Of a DNA stretch of 64,000 bases, positions 47,833-57,895 are shown piece after piece. The translations under genes were made by a program, and so were the position numbers. The stretch is from Streptomyces fagopyri. GTDB taxonomy: Bacteria; Actinomycetota; Actinomycetes; Streptomycetales; Streptomycetaceae. Within the stretch, counting starts at the first letter, position 1; the number at the start of each line of letters is the position of its first letter. The DNA lies in the NCBI RefSeq assembly GCF_009498275.1, contig NZ_CP045643.1, forward strand, positions 8,618,001-8,682,000, written 5' to 3'. The notes beneath the pieces were generated by a model. The model did no database searches. It was not told where the DNA came from and was given only the letters and a program-made list of their open reading frames with translations.

Positions 47833-47936
47833 GTGTGATCACCTTTGGGGTGTGTGGCGACCCGGAGGGGACGCGGCGGACGGAGGCCGGGGCGGCGGAA
47901 GGACGCGGGGACTGCGGGGGAGGAACGGTCCCCGGG

Positions 47937-49397
47937 TCAGCGGAAGGTGGCGTGGCGCGGGTGCGGGCGGCCGGGGCGTCGGCCGGGACGGACACGGCGG
48001 GAGCCAGGCCCGGTGGCGATGCCTGCGCCGAATCCGGGTCCGGTGCCGCTGTCCGGCCCGGAGCCGATGAGGCCGGCTCTGTAGAGCCCGTACGTGATGC
48101 GCCGTCGCGCCGCCGCCTCCAGTTCGTCCCGCAGGGCGCCGTCGCGCAGCAGCGCGTCGGGGCCGAGCAGGACTTCGACGACGGCCAGCGCACCGGCGGT
48201 GTCGCCGTGGTCGAGGCGTTCGCGGACGCCGGCGAGGCAGTCCGGTTGCCGGTGCGCCACATCGATGACGCGCAGGCAGGGGAGGGGGGTACCGGTCAGC
48301 GCCGCCAGCAGTTCCTCGCGGCGGATCTCGTCCGGGTCGTGGTCGAGTGGGGCCAGGACTCCGTCGACCAGGCCGATACGGTGGCGGGCTCCCCGGCACT
48401 CGACGAGGTGCGGTCGTCCCGGCCGGTCCACGGACGGTGACGGGTGGACCGCGGAGTGGTCGCCCGGTGCCCCAGGTGCCAGTGCCGAGGCGACCAGCGG
48501 GTGCAGCCGGTCCACCTCGATGGCTCCGGCGCGGATCAGGTCCAGGTCGGGCAGCACCCAGGTCGCCGCGTCGGGCAGGACCGGCAGTGCGGAGAGGTCA
48601 GCCTGCGCGGACGCGGCCGTGATCCGCGGCGCGGGCGGCCCGAAGCCGTCCCCGTCCGCGGCGAGGTTCACGACCACCCGGTGGCGGGCCCCGAGCCGTA
48701 CGGCGACGGCGCCGGCGGGTCGCCCCTCGGCGCGCAGCACGATGCCCGCCTCGGCGGCCCATCGGTCGACGGCGCACCGGTGTGCCCACGGCACTCCCGC
48801 CGACGCGTCCGGATCCACCGCGGCGTCGGCGTCGGTGGGCGGCCGCTCGGCACCGGCGCGGATCCGCAGCTCGTCCGTCCTGCGCACGTCCCAGAGATGG
48901 CGGTGGAGGTCGAGGCGGAACCGCCCGGCGGGGTGGGGATGGGGGTGGCGACGGGCACCGGCGTCGGGGCAGGAGCCGTCCCAGAGCGCGAGGCTGATCC
49001 GCTGACCGGCGTCCGCCCAGGCCGGCGGTGTCCGCGCGACGAGGTGCACCGGGCCCGTGCCGTCCCGTCCCGCCCCGTCGTACCGTGCCAGGGCGAGGGT
49101 CAGCCCCGGGCGCAGCAGCCCGTCGGGGGCGATCCTCGGCATGTGCCAGCGCAGCAGGTCGGGGGCGAGATGGCGGAGGTCGGCCCGGATCCGGGCGGCG
49201 AGGTCCCGGCCGTGGGCGCGGGCCACCGAACGCGGACTGAAGTCGACGTCGACCCGCGCGGCGGCACAGGCGCCCGCCCAGTCCCCCGCGGAGCGGCGGG
49301 CGGTCGACGTCTCGATCATGGAGGGCGGCACGGCGAACTCGCGCACGCGCAGCCAGAGGGAAAGGCGGGAATCCCGGTTCGCGGTCGCAGTGAGCAT
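47937..49397 (-). CDS. unknown protein leading the MoxR-VWA operon
   Basis: 486 aa, no family recognised. It is soluble, with no signal or membrane segment, rich in Arg/Asp/Ala. Notable stretches: DLAARIRADLRHLAPDLLRW, a His-rich DAGARRHPHPHPAGRFRLDL, then HRVVVNLAADGDGF, a middle part with beta-strand pattern, and a C-terminal helical region (GVRERLDHGDTAGALAVVEV) before a Gly/Pro/Arg-rich tail. ATG 49397 has AAGGTGAG 5 nt upstream; GTG 49403 is also possible. As first gene of the MoxR-VWA operon it is the natural candidate for the chaperone client or substrate adaptor (inference). Confidence 0.7.
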   Translation of the reverse strand: MLTATANRDSRLSLWLRVREFAVPPSMIETSTARRSAGDWAGACAAARVDVDFSPRSVARAHGRDLAARIRADLRHLAPDLLRWHMPRIAPDGLLRPGLTLALARYDGAGRDGTGPVHLVARTPPAWADAGQRISLALWDGSCPDAGARRHPHPHPAGRFRLDLHRHLWDVRRTDELRIRAGAERPPTDADAAVDPDASAGVPWAHRCAVDRWAAEAGIVLRAEGRPAGAVAVRLGARHRVVVNLAADGDGFGPPAPRITAASAQADLSALPVLPDAATWVLPDLDLIRAGAIEVDRLHPLVASALAPGAPGDHSAVHPSPSVDRPGRPHLVECRGARHRIGLVDGVLAPLDHDPDEIRREELLAALTGTPLPCLRVIDVAHRQPDCLAGVRERLDHGDTAGALAVVEVLLGPDALLRDGALRDELEAAARRRITYGLYRAGLIGSGPDSGTGPGFGAGIATGPGSRRVRPGRRPGRPHPRHATFR

Positions 49398-49558
49398 CAG
49401 CACTCACCTTGCGCGGACGGGGCCCCCATTCTGTCAACGGAGTGAATGGTCATCGCGGGGAGCGTAGCGGTCCTCGCCGGCGAGGTGCCACGGGTTTTCG
49501 ATCGGACCGCCCGTGGGCGCGGGCCAGGTTCGTCGCCGAGCGGTCAGGCGGTTCACGT

Positions 49559-49600
49559 CGGGAGGGAGGTACGGGCGCCACAGCCCGTACCTCCCTCCCG
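49559..49600 (-). terminator. 18-bp perfect stem terminator of argG
   Basis: CGGGAGGGAGGTACGGGC (49559-49576) pairs perfectly with 49583-49600 across a 6-nt GCCACA loop. It is 57 nt past the argG stop and has no T-run, usual for Streptomyces. Confidence 0.85.
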
Positions 49601-49656
49601 GCATCCCCGACCCGCGGCCTCCCAGGGGATGCTGAGGCCGCGTCCGGCCGGGTGGG

Positions 49657-51134
<1,478 letters not shown>

Positions 51135-51301
51135 AGTCCTCCAGGTCGGACCGCTGGTGGTGTCCCGGACAGCGGTGTCCGGATCTGTGGGACATCTGGC
51201 TCCAGCGACATGGCGGCCCCCGCGATCCGAGCGGACCCTTGAGGAGGAACACGGAAGGTCCCCGGCATGGACCGGCGGACGGTGACAAGGAGGCGGATGT
51301 G

Positions 51302-51949
51302 ATGTCGAGTCGTACGGACACAGCGGCAGGGGTGACGGTGCCCGACACGCGCCTGGCGCGCGAAGCCACCGCGCTGGTGCGCGACACCTCGACCGAACTC
51401 CTCTTCCACCACTCGCGCCGGGTGTTCTGGTTCGGCAGCCTGCAAGGGCGCAACCGGGATCTGAGCTTCGATCCCGAGCTGCTGTACATCGGGGCCATGT
51501 TCCACGACCTGGGGCTCGGCGAGCGCTTCCAGCACAGCGGCCGCCGGTTCGAGGTGGACAGCGCCGACGAGGCCCGCCGGTTCCTGCGCGCGCACGACGT
51601 GCCCGAGGACAGCATCCGCAGGGTCTGGACGGCCATCGCCCTGCACACCACCCCGGGGGTCCCGCAGTTCATGGAACCCGAGGTCGCCCTGGTGACCGCG
51701 GGGGTCGAGTACGACGTCCTCGGCATCGGCTACGCCGACGTCCCCGACGAGGACCGCGCGGCGATCACCGCCCTGCACCCCAGACCCGACTTCAAGCGCC
51801 GCATTCTCGCCTCCTTCACCGAAGGCGTCCGGCACAAGCCGGAGTCCACCTTCGGCAACGTCAAGGCCGACGTCCTCGCCCACTACGTCCCCGGCTTCGA
51901 GCGCGGCGACTTCGTCAGCACGATCCTGGATTCGCCGTGGCCCGAGTGA
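51302..51949 (+). CDS. HD-domain protein (putative phosphohydrolase)
   Basis: 215 aa HD-domain protein. The HD motif is MFHDLGLGERFQ (about residue 67); an upstream His is in ELLFHHSRRVFWF and downstream ones in AIALHTTPGVPQF. Cyanamide-hydratase-like HD proteins share FHDLG and the LHTxPG segment, so a nitrile/cyanamide or phosphohydrolase role is possible. ATG 51302 follows AAGGAGG (8 nt); GTG 51299 is in frame. Its last 13 nt overlap the GlxA-type regulator, which probably controls this small operon. Confidence 0.87.
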   Translation: MSSRTDTAAGVTVPDTRLAREATALVRDTSTELLFHHSRRVFWFGSLQGRNRDLSFDPELLYIGAMFHDLGLGERFQHSGRRFEVDSADEARRFLRAHDVPEDSIRRVWTAIALHTTPGVPQFMEPEVALVTAGVEYDVLGIGYADVPDEDRAAITALHPRPDFKRRILASFTEGVRHKPESTFGNVKADVLAHYVPGFERGDFVSTILDSPWPE

Positions 51950-52953
51950 GGGCCGATCCCCTTACGGGCGCGACGAGTTCGCCCCACACGGTGGCGGTGC
52001 TCGCCTTCGACGGAGTGCAACTCCTCGATGTCGCGGGCCCCGCCGAGGTGTTCACCACCGCGAACGAGGACGGCGCCGACTACGACGTACGCATCGTGTC
52101 GGAGACCGGGGCGGGCATCCGCACCTCCTCCGGGGTACGGCTCAGCGCCGACACGTCGGCGGAGCAACTCCCCGAGCGGCTCGGGACCCTCGTGGTGCCC
52201 GGCCGCCCGGACTGGCGGCGAGCGGTCGACGACCGTCACCTGGTGGACCTGGTCACGGCGCTCTCCACGCGTTCGTCCCGCACGGCCTCGGTCTGCGCGG
52301 GCGCCTTCCTGCTGGCCGAAGCCGGGATCCTGGAGGGCCGCCGCGCCGCGACGCACTGGCGGCTCGCGGGCGAACTCGCCACGCGCTACCCCCGCGTGCG
52401 CGTCGAGGCCGATCCCGTGTTCGTCCAGGACGGTCCTGTCCTGACCTCGGCGGGCGTCACGACGGGCATCGATCTGGCGCTCGCGCTCGTCGAGGCGGAC
52501 CACGGGGCGGACCTCGCGCGCGCTGTCGCCCGGCAGCTCGTGGTATTCATGGCGCGGCCGGCCGGCCAGTCCCAGTTCAGCGCGCGGATGACCCCGCGCG
52601 GCTCCGGACATCCCACCCTGCGCGGGGTCATGGACGCCATCGCGGCGGATCCGGCACAGGCCCACCACATGGACGCGCTCGCGCTGCAGGCGGGCGTCAG
52701 CACCCGGCATCTGAGCCGGCTCTTCCGCACGGAGGTCGGCATGACCCCCGGCCGGTACGTGGAGTTGGTCCGCGTCGAAGCCGCGCAGGCGCTTCTCACG
52801 AGCGGCAACGACTCGGTGGACGCCGTCGCCGCACGGTCCGGCTTCGGTTCCGCGGAATCCATGCGGCGCAGCTTCCAGCACATCATCGGTGTCGCCCCCA
52901 CGGTCTACCGCGCCCGTTTCCGGAGCACGGCGGAGCAGGGGACCCGGGGCTGA
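51937..52953 (+). CDS. GlxA-family regulator: DJ-1/PfpI domain plus AraC HTH
   Basis: 338 aa. Residues about 15-180 form a class-I glutamine-amidotransferase/DJ-1-like domain with TASVCAGAFLLAEAG, where Cys sits in the nucleophile-elbow position, and ATHWRLAGELA. Residues about 230-330 form an AraC/XylS double helix-turn-helix: LALQAGVSTRHLSRLFRTEV, then VDAVAARSGFGSAESMRRSF. GTG 51937 lies within the end of the HD gene. Family members sense small molecules and activate the neighbouring catabolic gene; the HD gene is the obvious target. Confidence 0.92.
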   Translation: MARVRADPLTGATSSPHTVAVLAFDGVQLLDVAGPAEVFTTANEDGADYDVRIVSETGAGIRTSSGVRLSADTSAEQLPERLGTLVVPGRPDWRRAVDDRHLVDLVTALSTRSSRTASVCAGAFLLAEAGILEGRRAATHWRLAGELATRYPRVRVEADPVFVQDGPVLTSAGVTTGIDLALALVEADHGADLARAVARQLVVFMARPAGQSQFSARMTPRGSGHPTLRGVMDAIAADPAQAHHMDALALQAGVSTRHLSRLFRTEVGMTPGRYVELVRVEAAQALLTSGNDSVDAVAARSGFGSAESMRRSFQHIIGVAPTVYRARFRSTAEQGTRG

Positions 52954-53160
52954 GCCCGGTGCCGCTTCGTCCGCTCGGGGCGCCGCCCGGCTCGGCGTCC
53001 TTCACGTCGGTGCCGGTGGGCGTGGCGCGCGCGACGATCCTCGCCCCCGGCTCCAGCGGGCCTCCCCACTCCGCCAGACCTATCGTGGAGAGGAGGAACC
53101 CGCGAGCGCACACCCTGGAAGTGTGCGCGCCCCAGACCCCCCGACCTCAGGGAGCGCGTC

Positions 53161-53571
53161 ATGTCGCGCAGCAGCAACTTCGCCGTCCTGGAGAACTTCG
53201 GATCAGCGGTGAACAGTGACCATCTCGGCGAGCTGGACGACTACGTCGCCCCAGGCTCCGTGGACCACGACCCGGCACCGGGCCAGATTCCCGGCCCCGA
53301 GGGCTACGAGGAGATGTTCGCCACGATGAGACGGGCCTTCCCCGATCTGCACATCGAGGTCGAACACGTCATGGCCACCGACGACGAGATCGCCTTCGCG
53401 TACACCATCACGGGCACCCATCTCGGTGAACTGATGGGGCACGCCCCGACCGGCAGGACGGTGAGCTACCGGGGCATGCAGATCAGCCGGTTCGCCGACG
53501 GGAAGATGGCCGAACGCTGGGGCAGCAGCGACGAGCTCGGCATGCTGCGCCAGCTCGGTCTCACCCCGTGA
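53161..53571 (+). CDS. SnoaL-like ester cyclase family protein
   Basis: 136 aa, one SnoaL/NTF2-like fold. VDHDPAPGQIPGPEGYEEMF, then TMRRAFPDLHIEVEHVMATD and TVSYRGMQISRFADGKMAE are the typical SnoaL-like pattern. No polyketide cluster is nearby, so this is a stand-alone member of a family with many unassigned roles. GGGAG stands about 7 nt before ATG 53161. The preceding 207 nt hold a CTATCG -10-like box near 53083. Confidence 0.88.
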   Translation: MSRSSNFAVLENFGSAVNSDHLGELDDYVAPGSVDHDPAPGQIPGPEGYEEMFATMRRAFPDLHIEVEHVMATDDEIAFAYTITGTHLGELMGHAPTGRTVSYRGMQISRFADGKMAERWGSSDELGMLRQLGLTP

Positions 53572-53719
53572 TGATCACCGCGGGCCGTCCGTGAACGCAC
53601 CTGTCGCAGGGACGCGCGCACGGCGCCGGGTTCGGCCGCACGGTCCCCGCGGCCCGGTGAGCACGGCAGATGCCGGTTCGGCACCCCCGGGACGGTGACG
53701 GGCCCGCCGGGAGACAGCC

Positions 53720-55378
53720 ATGAGTACCGACGAGGGAGCCGCCGCCCACCAGGAGGCCCTGTGGGGCGCGCCCGCCGAGACGGAGGGCGCGGCGGCGGCC
53801 GTCATCGACGCGGACGGGACCGTCGCGGGCTGGACCCGCGGCGCCGGGCGGCTCCTGGGCTACGCCGCCGAGGAGGTGCTGGGCCGGCCGTTCGCGGACC
53901 TGCTGGCACCGACCGGCGCGGCCCGGCCGCGCCACCGCCGCGGGCACCGGCTGGAAGTGGGACTGCGCATCTCCCGACTGGCCGCACGGGACGGCGCGCC
54001 CCGGTGGCTGGCCTCGTTCGACCCCCGTCCCGACGCCCGCCGGCGGCTCGCGAGCGAGCGTCTCGCCCTGCTCAGCGAGGCCAGCACCCGCATCGGGACC
54101 ACCCTCGACGTCATGCAGACCGGACAGGAACTGGCCGACTTCGCCGTACCGCGGCTGGCCGACTACGTCACCGTGGATCTCGCGGAGTCCGTCTCCCTCG
54201 GTGCGGAGCCCCTGGTTCGGCTGGGGATGGACGCCGGACGCGTCCCCGCCTTCCGCCGCGCGGGGGTGGCGTCGATCCACGAAGGCATCCCGGAGTCGTT
54301 GTGGGACCGCGGCCAGCCCGTGTTCGTCCCGCCGGCCTCACCGTTCACCCAGGTGCTGACCTCGGGGAAGTCCTTCATCGAGCCTATGCTGCGCAAATCC
54401 CTCGGCACCTGGCTGCGGTGCGATCCGGAGCGGACCCGGGTCATCCGCACGACCGACATGCACACCGTGATGATGGTGCCGATCCAGGCGAGGGGCGTCG
54501 TCCTCGGTATCGCCGTCTTCGTGCGGACGGACAATCCCGCCCCGTTCGAGCAGGACGATCTCGTCCTCGCGGAGGAGCTGGTCGACCGGGCCGCGCTGAG
54601 CCTCGACAACGCCCATCGTTACACCCGCGAACACATCGCCGCGCTGGCCCTGCAGCGCAATCTCCTCCCGTCCCGCCTGTCCGGCGGACCGGCCCTGGAG
54701 GTGGGCTCACGCTATCTGCCCGCCGACCTGGATCACGGTGTGGGCGGGGACTGGTACGACGTGATGGCCCTGCCCCGTGACCGGGTCGCCCTCGTCGTCG
54801 GCGACGTGGTCGGCCACGGCATCCAGGCGGCGGCCGCGATGGGCAGGCTCCGTACCGCGCTGCGCACGCTCGCGGACATGGATCTGCCGCCCGTCGAGCT
54901 TCTGACGCGCCTGGACCGCACGGTCGGCCGTCTGGCGCAGGAGGACGCGGACTCCCCGGGCGCCACCTTCGCGGGCGTGGGCGCGACCTGTCTGTACGTC
55001 GTCTACGACCCGGCGGAACGGATCATCGACATCGCCGGAGCCGGACACCTTCCCCCCGTCGTCGTCAGCCCCGACGGTGAGGCGACCGTCACGAGGATTC
55101 CCTCCGGAGTCCCGATCGGCCTGGGCCTCGGGCACTTCGAATCCGTCCGGATCGAGATCCCCGACGGCAGCCTGATCGCCCTGTACACCGATGGACTGGT
55201 CGAGTTCCCGACCGAGGACATCGAGTCCGGGATACGCCGCCTCGCCGCCGCCCTGGCCCGTCCGGGGCTGCCCCTGGAGGAACTGTGCGACCGGGCCGTC
55301 GCCGCCCGCCGCACCCCCTCCCTGTCCGACGACGCCACCCTGCTGCTGGCCCGGACAGGTCCCTCCGGCGCGCCCTGA
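53720..55378 (+). CDS. PAS-GAF-PP2C (SpoIIE-type) serine phosphatase
   Basis: 552 aa signalling phosphatase. A PAS domain (VIDADGTVAGWTRGAGRLLG, YAAEEVLGRPFADLL, residues about 25-80) and a GAF domain (about 115-300; LTSGKSFIEPML, MMVPIQARGVVLGIAVFV) precede the PP2C core, with metal-binding Asp in VGGDWYDVMAL, VVGDVVGHGIQAAAAMG, ALYTDGLVEF and LSDDATLLL. LALQRNLLPSRL is the typical linker. Cytosolic, unlike the membrane phosphatase at 24979. ATG 53720 follows GGGAGA. No RsbW/STAS partner is adjacent; the ATPases at 11722, 19463 and 58735 are candidates in trans. Confidence 0.93.
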   Translation: MSTDEGAAAHQEALWGAPAETEGAAAAVIDADGTVAGWTRGAGRLLGYAAEEVLGRPFADLLAPTGAARPRHRRGHRLEVGLRISRLAARDGAPRWLASFDPRPDARRRLASERLALLSEASTRIGTTLDVMQTGQELADFAVPRLADYVTVDLAESVSLGAEPLVRLGMDAGRVPAFRRAGVASIHEGIPESLWDRGQPVFVPPASPFTQVLTSGKSFIEPMLRKSLGTWLRCDPERTRVIRTTDMHTVMMVPIQARGVVLGIAVFVRTDNPAPFEQDDLVLAEELVDRAALSLDNAHRYTREHIAALALQRNLLPSRLSGGPALEVGSRYLPADLDHGVGGDWYDVMALPRDRVALVVGDVVGHGIQAAAAMGRLRTALRTLADMDLPPVELLTRLDRTVGRLAQEDADSPGATFAGVGATCLYVVYDPAERIIDIAGAGHLPPVVVSPDGEATVTRIPSGVPIGLGLGHFESVRIEIPDGSLIALYTDGLVEFPTEDIESGIRRLAAALARPGLPLEELCDRAVAARRTPSLSDDATLLLARTGPSGAP

Positions 55379-55550
55379 ATCCCCTCGGACCCGGCCGGGC
55401 CGGACGACGGTCCGGCCCGGATCTGTGGGCCGTTGGTGGCAATGCGGTCCGCGCCCGCTTGCGCCTGTCGCCCGGGTGCTCGCGCCGCGCTGAACAATCG
55501 CCCTGGTCAAGACGCGCAGACGTGTCCGAGTGGCGGCGAGGGGAAAGACG

Positions 55551-56303
55551 ATGGACAGGACAGGACGTCCGGAACGCAGAGCGTTTCTTGCCGGCGGATT
55601 CGCGATCGCGGCGGCAGCGGTGGCCGGATGCTCCGCCACCGAGGCCGTGGTGTCGCCGGCCGGGACCCCGTCGGCGACGGGGACCTCCACGGCGCCACGG
55701 CCGAAGACGCCCGCGGCGGCCTTCGCGCGGCTCATGGACGGCAACAAGCGCTGGGTGAGCGGGGATCTCGAGCACCCCGACCGGGATCCCGACCGGCGGG
55801 AGTTCGTCGCGCAGGAACAGGTGCCCTTCGGGTCGGTCCTCTCGTGCATCGACTCCCGGGTGCCGCCCGAACTGCTCTTCGACACCGGACTGGGCGACCT
55901 GTATGTGATGCGCACGGGCGGTGAGGCGATCGGCCCGGTGGTCACCGGTTCGGTCGAATACGGACCCATGACGAGCGGCACTCCGCTCATTGTGGTCCTC
56001 GGCCATCAGCGGTGCGGCGCGGTCGCGGCGGCGTACAAGTCGATTCGCGACAGCAAACCACTTCCCGGCAATCTGCAGGCGATCGTCGAGGCCCTGCGAC
56101 CGGCGTACGAGCCGGCGGCCAGGGAAGGCGGGTCCGACCCTGTGGAGACCATGGCCCGCGCCCAGGTCAAGCTGACCGCGGAGGACCTGCGCTCCAACAA
56201 GGACCTCGCCCCGCTCGTGAAGAAGGGCGCTCTGGCGGTGGTCGGCGCCTACTACTCGCTCGACACCGGCAAGGTGGAGATCCTGACCGGCGCGCCCTCC
56301 TGA
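55551..56303 (+). CDS. secreted beta-class carbonic anhydrase (Tat lipoprotein)
   Basis: 250 aa zinc enzyme hydrating CO2 to bicarbonate. The zinc site and dyad are Cys99, Asp101 and Arg103 in LSCIDSR, with His152 and Cys155 in GHQRCGAV. The N-terminus has ERRAFLAGG, a twin-arginine motif, a hydrophobic stretch and a lipobox (VAGC), so it is probably exported folded by Tat and lipid-anchored. ATG 55551 has GAGGGGAAA about 6 nt upstream. Its TGA begins a 12-bp repeat seen three times downstream. Confidence 0.9.
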   Translation: MDRTGRPERRAFLAGGFAIAAAAVAGCSATEAVVSPAGTPSATGTSTAPRPKTPAAAFARLMDGNKRWVSGDLEHPDRDPDRREFVAQEQVPFGSVLSCIDSRVPPELLFDTGLGDLYVMRTGGEAIGPVVTGSVEYGPMTSGTPLIVVLGHQRCGAVAAAYKSIRDSKPLPGNLQAIVEALRPAYEPAAREGGSDPVETMARAQVKLTAEDLRSNKDLAPLVKKGALAVVGAYYSLDTGKVEILTGAPS

Positions 56304-56359
56304 ACCGCTCGGGCCGCGACTGAACCGCTCGGGCGAGGCCGTCCCGCTGAACCGCTCGG
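56301..56359. repeat. 12-bp repeat TGAACCGCTCGG, three copies, first at the stop codon
   Basis: TGAACCGCTCGG occurs at 56301-56312, 56321-56332 and 56348-56359 (spacing 20 and 27). The first TGA is the carbonic anhydrase stop. Confidence 0.8.
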
Positions 56360-56602
56360 CCGCGGTCGTCCCGCCGCGCGGTCGCCGGGAGGACGCGGAC
56401 GCGTGCGCACGCGCCAGGCTCGCTCACCCGCCGGGGGTGCGCGACGGGTGGCGGCGGCCGGCGCGGCGGGTCGTGCCGCCCATCGTTCGGCGGTCACCCC
56501 CCGGTGTGAAACGGCCCGAACTGCGGGCCTTTGCCGGGCCGGGCGGAGGCGTCTCTGTTTCCTGATGGCCGTTGCTCTCTGGTGGTCGGCGGATTCGCCG
56601 TG

Positions 56603-56608
56603 TAGCGT
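56603..56608 (+). promoter_or_regulatory. -10 box of the cold-shock gene
   Basis: TAGCGT, with an uncertain -35. A start near 56615 gives a leader of about 130 nt, unusually long for this genome and typical of cold-shock genes. The gap 56360-56602 holds no gene I can support. Confidence 0.4.
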
Positions 56609-56638
56609 CGCTCGCAGATGTCGTGGTTCGCAGTACCT

Positions 56639-56663
56639 GCCCGCGCTCCGGTGCGGGCTTTTT
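56639..56663 (+). terminator. intrinsic-terminator-like hairpin inside the cold-shock leader
   Basis: GCCCGC (56639-56644) pairs with GCGGGC (56653-56658) and is followed at once by TTTTT (56659-56663). It lies about 80 nt before the coding region and about 25 nt after the likely start point, so it could act as an attenuator; cold-shock leaders are known to change structure with temperature. Confidence 0.6.
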
Positions 56664-56698
56664 GCTGTGCAGTGCCTGAGGACCAGGGCGATCACCTC

Positions 56699-56721
56699 CG
56701 GATCCGCGCGGTGCGGATCCG
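56699..56721 (+). promoter_or_regulatory. second leader hairpin just before the cold-shock ribosome site
   Basis: CGGATCCGC (56699-56707) pairs perfectly with GCGGATCCG (56713-56721) around a 5-nt loop, ending 9 nt before GAGAGG. It may control ribosome access. Confidence 0.6.
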
Positions 56722-56743
56722 AAATCGACTGAGAGGCATTGAC

Positions 56744-56947
56744 ATGGCCACCGGAACCGTGAAGTGGTTCAACTCGGAAAAGGGCTTCGGCTTCATCGCG
56801 CAGGACGGCGGCGGTCCCGACGTCTTCGCGCACTACTCGAACATCAACTCGAGTGGCTTCCGTGAGCTCCAGGAGGGCCAGGCCGTCACGTTCGACGTGA
56901 CCCAGGGCCAGAAGGGCCCCCAGGCCGAGAACATCACCCCCGCCTGA
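56744..56947 (+). CDS. cold-shock protein (CspA family)
   Basis: 67 aa single cold-shock domain. RNP1 is KGFGFI in [13 protein letters not shown] and RNP2 is DVFAHYSNI (VFVHF-like). It binds single-stranded RNA/DNA as an RNA chaperone and antiterminator. GAGAGG stands 8 nt before ATG 56744. It has a long leader with two hairpins and is followed by an 18-bp stem terminator, so it is a monocistronic, leader-regulated gene. Streptomyces carry several paralogs, so no symbol is given. Confidence 0.96.
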   Translation: MATGTVKWFNSEKGFGFIAQDGGGPDVFAHYSNINSSGFRELQEGQAVTFDVTQGQKGPQAENITPA

Positions 56948-56964
56948 CCGACGGCAGGGTAGAA

Positions 56965-57004
56965 CGCCCGTGCCCGCGGAGTGCAGACTCCGCGGGCACG
57001 GGCG
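56965..57004 (+). terminator. 18-bp perfect stem terminator of the cold-shock gene
   Basis: CGCCCGTGCCCGCGGAGT (56965-56982) pairs perfectly with 56987-57004 across a GCAG loop, 17 nt after the stop codon. Confidence 0.9.
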
Positions 57005-57415
57005 GTCCCGGAAGCGAGCCGTGCACAGGGGTGAAAGCCGGGCCGACCGGCACGACACGCGCGGGATGCCCGCTCCTCGGGCCAGGCGCGCCGTTTCCGG
57101 ACCGACCAACCACGACCGTGGCGAACGGTTCGCCGAGCCGCGGTGAAGTGACCCCGCGCCCGATGGCGCGGCGCCGCTCAGCGCCGCCGCCGGGTCCCGC
57201 CCCCGGTCCCTGGTCGGTACGGCGCCCGATCCTGACGGCGCCGCAGCGGCCGAAGCGGCCAATGAAGCCCGGTCTCCGCCCTACGGAACGCGGTCTTCCG
57301 GGAGCCTCGGCGAAGGACAGGAACCCGGATCCGGGTCATGGCCCGACATGGGCGCACGGCTTCCGCTGACGGGGCGTCGGCACGGACGGACCACGGTCGC
57401 GCCCGTCACCCGGCA
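57005..57415. other. intergenic region, no supported gene
   Basis: 411 nt between the cold-shock terminator and the convergent HxlR stop. An open frame at 57031-57369 starts GTG but is Pro/Arg/Gly-rich without recognisable structure or Shine-Dalgarno support, so I do not call it. Confidence 0.5.
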
Positions 57416-57889
57416 TCACTCGGGCATGAGGGCGCGCGCGCCCGGTCCGGGCAGGGCCGTGACCTCGACCGGGGTGAGCGCCACGTGTTCGTCGGCGCAC
57501 TCGACCACGACCCGCACCGGAGCCCCGCACCCGCTGTGCCGGATGTCGAGAATCGGGCCCTCGGGATCCGCCACGTACGCCTCACCCCATTGTCTGAGTG
57601 CCACCAGGACGGGCCACAGGTCCCGCCCCTTGCGGGTCAGACGGTATTCGTGTCGCGTGCGGCTGCCCGCTTCCCGGTAGGGCTCGGTCCGCAGGATCCC
57701 GGACGTGACCAGTGTGCGGAGCCGGCCGGCCAGGACCGCCTCCGAAAGCCCCATGTGACGGCGGAAGTCGTCGAACCGGCGGACGCCGTTGAAGGCGTCA
57801 CGCAGGATCAGCAGCGTCCACTTCTCGCCCACCAGGTCGAGCGTGCGCTGGACCGTGCAGTTCTCCGTGCTCACCTCGAGCCACTCCAT
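57416..57889 (-). CDS. HxlR-family transcriptional regulator
   Basis: 157 aa winged helix. VSTENCTVQRTLDLVGEKWT carries the conserved N-terminal Cys seen in redox-sensing HxlR proteins (YodB-like), then LILRDAFNGVRRFDDFRRHM and GLSEAVLAGRLRTLVTSGIL hold the recognition helix. The C-terminal part (RKGRDLWPVLVALRQWGEAY, then about 40 residues) is longer than in YodB. ATG 57889 follows TATGAT by 6 nt and is leaderless. It is divergent from the hotdog thioesterase with overlapping promoters, so it probably represses both. Confidence 0.9.
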   Translation of the reverse strand: MEWLEVSTENCTVQRTLDLVGEKWTLLILRDAFNGVRRFDDFRRHMGLSEAVLAGRLRTLVTSGILRTEPYREAGSRTRHEYRLTRKGRDLWPVLVALRQWGEAYVADPEGPILDIRHSGCGAPVRVVVECADEHVALTPVEVTALPGPGARALMPE

Positions 57890-57895
57890 ACCCGC

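Noticed and set aside
53161..53571. SnoaL-like gene as sign of a polyketide cluster
   Set aside because: No ketosynthase, acyl carrier or tailoring genes nearby; the family has many non-polyketide members.
57031..57369. 112-aa frame after the cold-shock gene
   Set aside because: Pro/Arg/Gly-rich composition, no Shine-Dalgarno sequence, follows a strong terminator.
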